A program made the translations under genes and the position numbers. The notes beneath the pieces are model-generated. The model saw only the letters and a list, made by a program, of their open reading frames with translations, ran no database searches and was not told the DNA's origin. DNA of 33,415 bases from positions 1-33,415 of the forward strand of contig CAIYPD010000118.1 of NCBI GenBank assembly GCA_903928075.1. The letters are read 5' to 3'. Shown here piece after piece: positions 32,052 to 33,415 of this stretch (the stretch's first letter is position 1; every line of letters starts with the position of its first letter). This DNA is from Candidatus Firestoneibacteriota bacterium (GTDB lineage: Bacteria > Oederibacteriota > D2-FULL-39-29).

Positions 32052-32930
32052 CTAGTCTATCCTATTTCCTTTTACCCCGATGGTCGCTTCCTTCATCGCA
32101 ATATTTTTTCCCGAGAATTCTATCGCTTTTTCCACGGATTGGAGTATCCCGAAACAGCAGGGAACTTCCATGTGAGCCACAGTCACGGTCTTAATATCGT
32201 TCTCTTTAATTATCTGCCCGAGTTTTTCGGCATACAGGTCATTATCATCCAGTTTCGGACAACCAATCAGCAAAATCTTGCCTTTAAGCAGTTCTTGATG
32301 GAAATTCGGGTACGCAAAAGGCACGCAGTCCGCCGAAATCAAAAGATCCGCACCTTTAAAATAAGGGGCATGTACCGGCACCAGCATTATTTGCACCGGC
32401 CAGTTCTGAATCTCCGATTCAGTGTTTTCTGCCTTTTTTCCTTGCTGACCCTCTCCGCCAAGTTTGCTTGGCGAGATCTCGCCGAAGGCGGATAACCCTC
32501 CTTTTCTCAAGTCCTGCATCCTCGACCCCGGACACCCGCCGCCGTGACCGGCTTCCTCTCCGTGCACAAGTTCCGGCACATTAATCTCGGGATTATTTTT
32601 CGCCAGATACCCTATCGCTTCGCGAAGCAAGTCCATCTCCCCGTGACTTTTGAGATGCAGTAAATGAGCTTTTATGGTATTTTTCCCGTGGGTGACGATG
32701 TTCGCCATCACTTTGCTTTCGTCGTATTTTTCCGCTTCTCTTTCTTCGATTATTATAGCGCCTTCAGGGCAATGCCCGAGACAGGCTCCCAAACCGTCAC
32801 AAAAAAGATCCGAGATTAAGCGTGCTTTTTCATCAATTAGTTGTATAGCACCCTCAGGACAATTTGGAATACACAGTCCGCACCCGGTGCACTTCTCGTT
32901 GTCTATTTTAATTATTTTCCGTTTTGCCAT
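32052..32930 (-). CDS. 2x[4Fe-4S] ferredoxin-domain redox protein
   Basis: The 292-residue cytosolic protein has an N-terminal bacterial-ferredoxin domain with CTGCGLCIPNCPEG (14-27) and CDGLGACLGHCPEG (44-57). The second cluster motif is slightly irregular. A middle Gly/Cys segment (HGGGCPGSR) and a C-terminal alpha/beta domain with DCVPFAYPNF, IGCPKLDDND and EVPCCFG could bind a further cofactor or substrate. It resembles ferredoxin-like proteins encoded beside Rrf2 regulators and hybrid-cluster proteins. Residues 144-161 are encoded by a TCCGCC hairpin repeat (32451-32501) inserted in frame. It starts 4 nt after the Rrf2 stop, so it is co-transcribed and probably under its control. Confidence 0.82.
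   Translation of the reverse strand: MAKRKIIKIDNEKCTGCGLCIPNCPEGAIQLIDEKARLISDLFCDGLGACLGHCPEGAIIIEEREAEKYDESKVMANIVTHGKNTIKAHLLHLKSHGEMDLLREAIGYLAKNNPEINVPELVHGEEAGHGGGCPGSRMQDLRKGGLSAFGEISPSKLGGEGQQGKKAENTESEIQNWPVQIMLVPVHAPYFKGADLLISADCVPFAYPNFHQELLKGKILLIGCPKLDDNDLYAEKLGQIIKENDIKTVTVAHMEVPCCFGILQSVEKAIEFSGKNIAMKEATIGVKGNRID
32451..32501. repeat. Dispersed hairpin element translated inside the ferredoxin-like gene
   Basis: TCCGCCAAG-TTTG-CTTGGCGAGA followed by TCTCGCCGAAGGCGGA is the same two-hairpin unit as in the 25355-25579 array. It encodes residues 144-161 of the minus-strand protein without breaking the frame. Confidence 0.85.
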
Positions 32931-32934
32931 AATC

Positions 32935-33348
32935 CTACACTCCTTTAGCTCTACTTTGACTTATTATTTCCTTAAGCGTTATTTTTGAAAGCACAAGATA
33001 GGCGTGTTCTTCTATCTCCCCGAGCTTTTTGCTTAAGTAGCAGGTTTTCTTATGGGGACACACTTTCTTCTTAAAAATACATTCATTCAAACAAACCGGG
33101 CCCTGAAAGATATTTATCAGCTCCGTGAGTTTTATCTCGCCCGGGCTTTTTAATATTCTAAAACCGCCGCCGGGGCCTTTTCGGGAAGAAACCAGGCCTT
33201 TTTTGCCCAAAGACTGCATAATCTTTCTCATAAACGGCCACGGAATGCTCAATACCCGCGTAAGTTCCGCTGCAGAGGTTTCCTCTCTCTTCTCTGCCAG
33301 GTATTTTAAAGCCCTGACTGCATAATCGGTACTTCGTGCTATGAGCAT
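32935..33348 (-). CDS. Rrf2-family Fe-S-sensing transcription regulator
   Basis: The 137-residue winged-helix regulator starts MLIARSTDYAVRALKYLAE, has the recognition-helix region SIPWPFMRKIMQSLGKKGLV and the wing SSRKGPGGGFRIL, all standard for Rrf2/IscR/NsrR. Four Cys (C86, C90, C97, C103) lie in the C-terminal region; three of them give a C-x6-C-x5-C spacing typical of Fe-S ligands. It is a likely sensor of iron-sulfur status, NO or redox stress. A TAGGAGGG site precedes the ATG. Its promoter contains a 17-bp palindrome, suggesting autoregulation together with the ferredoxin-like gene downstream. Confidence 0.9.
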   Translation of the reverse strand: MLIARSTDYAVRALKYLAEKREETSAAELTRVLSIPWPFMRKIMQSLGKKGLVSSRKGPGGGFRILKSPGEIKLTELINIFQGPVCLNECIFKKKVCPHKKTCYLSKKLGEIEEHAYLVLSKITLKEIISQSRAKGV

Positions 33349-33367
33349 ATTTTTTCCCTCCTACAAT

Positions 33368-33396
33368 ATGATACTCATAGAGTATCTTATTGTCAA
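33368..33396 (-). promoter_or_regulatory. Promoter of the Rrf2-ferredoxin operon
   Basis: Minus strand TTGACA (33391-33396), 17-nt spacer, TATCAT (33368-33373). Confidence 0.75.
33370..33386. promoter_or_regulatory. Putative Rrf2 operator
   Basis: The perfect palindrome GATACTC-ATA-GAGTATC fills the spacer and overlaps the -10 box, the classical position for a repressor site. Assignment to the adjacent Rrf2 protein is inferred from position. Confidence 0.6.
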
Positions 33397-33415
33397 GGTA
33401 AATATCCTACCTCCG

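Noticed and set aside
1-33415. tRNA or rRNA genes
   Set aside because: No stretch with a T-arm GTTCGANTC plus a matching acceptor stem, and no rRNA-like conserved sequence, was found on either strand.

Overview
The window reads as a chromosomal segment of an uncultured, probably diderm bacterium: type IV pilins and minor pilins, signal-peptide proteins, Rrf2 and MscS families, and very consensus-like sigma-70 promoters (TTGACA-17-TATAAT type). Neighbouring genes are mostly ordinary housekeeping or accessory functions in short operons. The many dispersed hairpin repeats and the mixed gene content would fit a little-studied candidate phylum, but I cannot place it taxonomically from sequence alone. 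There is no rRNA, tRNA, CRISPR array, phage or transposase gene.

Layout. 1-6 kb: a small orphan protein, a membrane-anchored WD40 protein, a HAD phosphatase (all minus), ferritin (plus), and a KUP/KimA-like transporter (minus) divergent from an MscS channel (6.07-7.1 kb, plus). 7.1-9.0 kb: a URO-D-like protein and a secreted protein of unknown function. 9.1-13.0 kb: a minus-strand operon of zinc alcohol dehydrogenase, SDR dehydrogenase, PHP-domain protein and class II aldolase, which looks like a sugar or polyol catabolic pathway. 13.2-13.5 kb: a strong promoter, about 190 nt of densely self-complementary non-coding sequence and a terminator, i.e. a stand-alone structured RNA that I do not recognise. 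13.5-17.5 kb: a MATE exporter and two tandem secreted TIM-barrel, glycosidase-like paralogues.

17.6-23.2 kb: a complete 2-oxoacid (pyruvate-type) dehydrogenase operon, E1alpha-E1beta-E2-E3-lipB, behind a perfect consensus promoter. The E1beta start region is present three times in tandem (98-bp period), so two 36-codon leader ORFs precede the true start. 23.25-23.9 kb is a repeat island (160-bp tandem unit plus a foldback element). 23.9-26.2 kb: a multi-pass membrane protein, a 40-bp hairpin repeat array, and a dCTP-deaminase-like protein in which the expected catalytic Glu is Ser. 26.2-30.0 kb: a three-gene minor pilin operon. 30.06 kb: a nitroreductase. 30.7-31.95 kb: two complete pilin transcription units (promoter, gene, terminator) in tandem. 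32.05-33.4 kb: an Rrf2 regulator and a ferredoxin-like protein, with a palindromic putative operator over the promoter.

Three cross-cutting themes stand out. First, a family of TCCGCC/GGCGGA hairpin elements is scattered through at least seven loci, including one translated in frame inside the ferredoxin-like protein and one in the E1beta leader. Second, four genes share the same leaderless geometry: a -35 box, 17 nt, a -10 box, 5 nt, then ATG with no Shine-Dalgarno sequence. Third, local tandem duplication recurs (pilins, secreted paralogues, E1beta start, 160-bp and 40-bp units).
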